This document shows, piece after piece, positions 5,647 to 5,914 of a stretch of 5,914 nucleotides of DNA. Positions within the stretch are counted from its first letter, which is position 1. Each line of letters begins with the position of its first letter. This DNA comes from Desulfobacterales bacterium C00003060 (lineage in GTDB: Bacteria > Desulfobacterota > Desulfobacteria > Desulfobacterales > C00003060), in contig MAXP01000043.1 in the NCBI GenBank assembly GCA_001751085.1, positions 1-5,914 of the forward strand, given 5' to 3'. Under the pieces are notes generated by a model. It was not told where the DNA came from and made no database searches. It saw nothing but the letters and a program-made list of their open reading frames with translations. The translations under genes and the position numbers were made by a program.

Positions 5647-5716
5647 CCGTTCCAGCGAGAATAAACATACTCAATAGTGAGAAATAAAATGTTTATGATA
5701 AGAGAATATTGAACGG
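5647..5716. repeat. Three-tier nested inverted repeat
   Basis: Three perfect inverted pairs nest concentrically: CCGTTC (5647-5652) with GAACGG (5711-5716), ATAAACAT (5661-5668) with ATGTTTAT (5689-5696), and CTCA (5670-5673) with TGAG (5678-5681) around a 4-base loop. The 70-bp unit abuts the heptamer repeat. It could be a folded RNA, a protein-binding palindrome or a small repeat element. Confidence 0.5.
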
Positions 5717-5734
5717 CAGAGTAAAGCGTTTTTT

Positions 5735-5852
5735 GAACATCGAACATCGAACGTTGAACATCGAATGATGAAATCGCTTCGCTCCGCCAGTTTATAAATT
5801 GGCAGAATACCTTATTCAAAATTCGACGTTGGACGTTCGATGTTGGATGTTC
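5735..5852. repeat. Large inverted repeat with heptamer-built 31-bp arms
   Basis: The left arm 5735-5765 and the reverse complement of the right arm 5822-5852 match at 27 of 31 positions. Both arms have a strict 7-bp period: GAACATC (twice), GAACGTT, GAACATC on the left; GACGTTG, GACGTTC, GATGTTG, GATGTTC on the right (from 5825). The spacer contains TCGCTTCGCT and a second palindrome at 5786-5803 (GCC...GGC, nine pairs including one G-T). An open minus-strand frame across it (5634-5870) mostly encodes the repeat itself and is not a credible gene. From memory, repeats of this kind are dispersed in genomes of sulfate reducers and planctomycetes. Confidence 0.8.
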
Positions 5853-5914
5853 ATCTTTTAATATGTTCATAGTCTTTTAGCTTGATGGCTACGTCCTGAA
5901 TATTGGATTGTAAT
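5851..5914 (-). CDS. Possible C-terminal tail of a leftward gene entering from the right edge (unidentified)
   Basis: Reading leftward from the right edge, one frame is open for 20 codons (5913-5854), encoding LQSNIQDVAIKLKDYEHIKR, and stops with TGA at 5853-5851, inside the right arm of the heptamer repeat. The composition (charged, helical) looks protein-like, and the hairpin at 5612-5628 could be its terminator. The piece is too short to assign a family or to exclude chance. Confidence 0.15.
   Translation of the reverse strand, partial: LQSNIQDVAIKLKDYEHIKR

Noticed and set aside
5735..5852. CRISPR array
   Set aside because: The 7-bp units are contiguous with no spacers and the arms are inverted, which is not CRISPR architecture.
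5634..5870. 78-residue minus-strand open frame across the heptamer repeat
   Set aside because: Much of its translation is the repeat itself (FDVQRSMFDVQ and similar), it lacks a ribosome-binding site and shows no domain. Frames like this arise because the 7-bp repeats lack stop codons.

Overview
The window looks like chromosomal DNA from a Gram-negative anaerobe, most plausibly a sulfate-reducing deltaproteobacterium (Desulfobacterota). This rests on three things: gene order (a sirohaem-synthase-type dehydrogenase, a CcsA/HemX membrane protein and HemA in one operon), the MoeA variant at the left edge, and the style of the intergenic repeats. No rRNA or other taxonomic marker is present, so the assignment is an inference.

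Layout. Positions 1-378 hold the N-terminal part of a leftward MoeA-type molybdopterin molybdotransferase that runs off the left edge. Positions 379-942 are a repeat-rich divergent intergenic region. It holds a 157-bp palindromic MITE-like element (431-587, 18-bp perfect terminal inverted repeats, flanked by 19-bp direct repeats), then a nested inverted repeat (676-840) whose inner arms are built of 7-bp units. Positions 943-1581 encode a rightward HAD-family phosphatase. It converges, with a 5-bp gap, on a leftward four-gene block: fabD (1587-2528), hemA (2574-3869), a ccsA/hemX-type membrane protein (3876-4664) and a precorrin-2 dehydrogenase/sirohydrochlorin ferrochelatase (4661-5335). Positions 5336-5914 have no convincing complete gene. 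They hold a candidate operon promoter with a Fur-like half site, a GC-rich hairpin, a compound inverted repeat and a second large inverted repeat with heptamer arms.

How the genes fit together. The leftward operon starts with the sirohaem gene. A 4-nt ATGA overlap leads into ccsA/hemX, whose stop codon lies in the ribosome-binding site of hemA, so these three are tightly coupled. HemA makes glutamate-1-semialdehyde, the first committed tetrapyrrole precursor. The sirohaem enzyme works on the precorrin-2 branch, and the membrane protein belongs to the haem-handling CcsA/HemX family. fabD follows after 45 bp with its own strong Shine-Dalgarno sequence and a TTG start; its link to tetrapyrrole genes rather than to a fab cluster is unusual.

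The least ordinary signal is a set of repeats with 7-bp periodicity in three separate intergenic places (735-807, 2542-2562, 5735-5852). The units differ in sequence but share the form GANNNNN, and in two of the three sites they form both arms of an imperfect palindrome. I see no CRISPR array, tRNA, rRNA, insertion-sequence transposase or recognised defence system.
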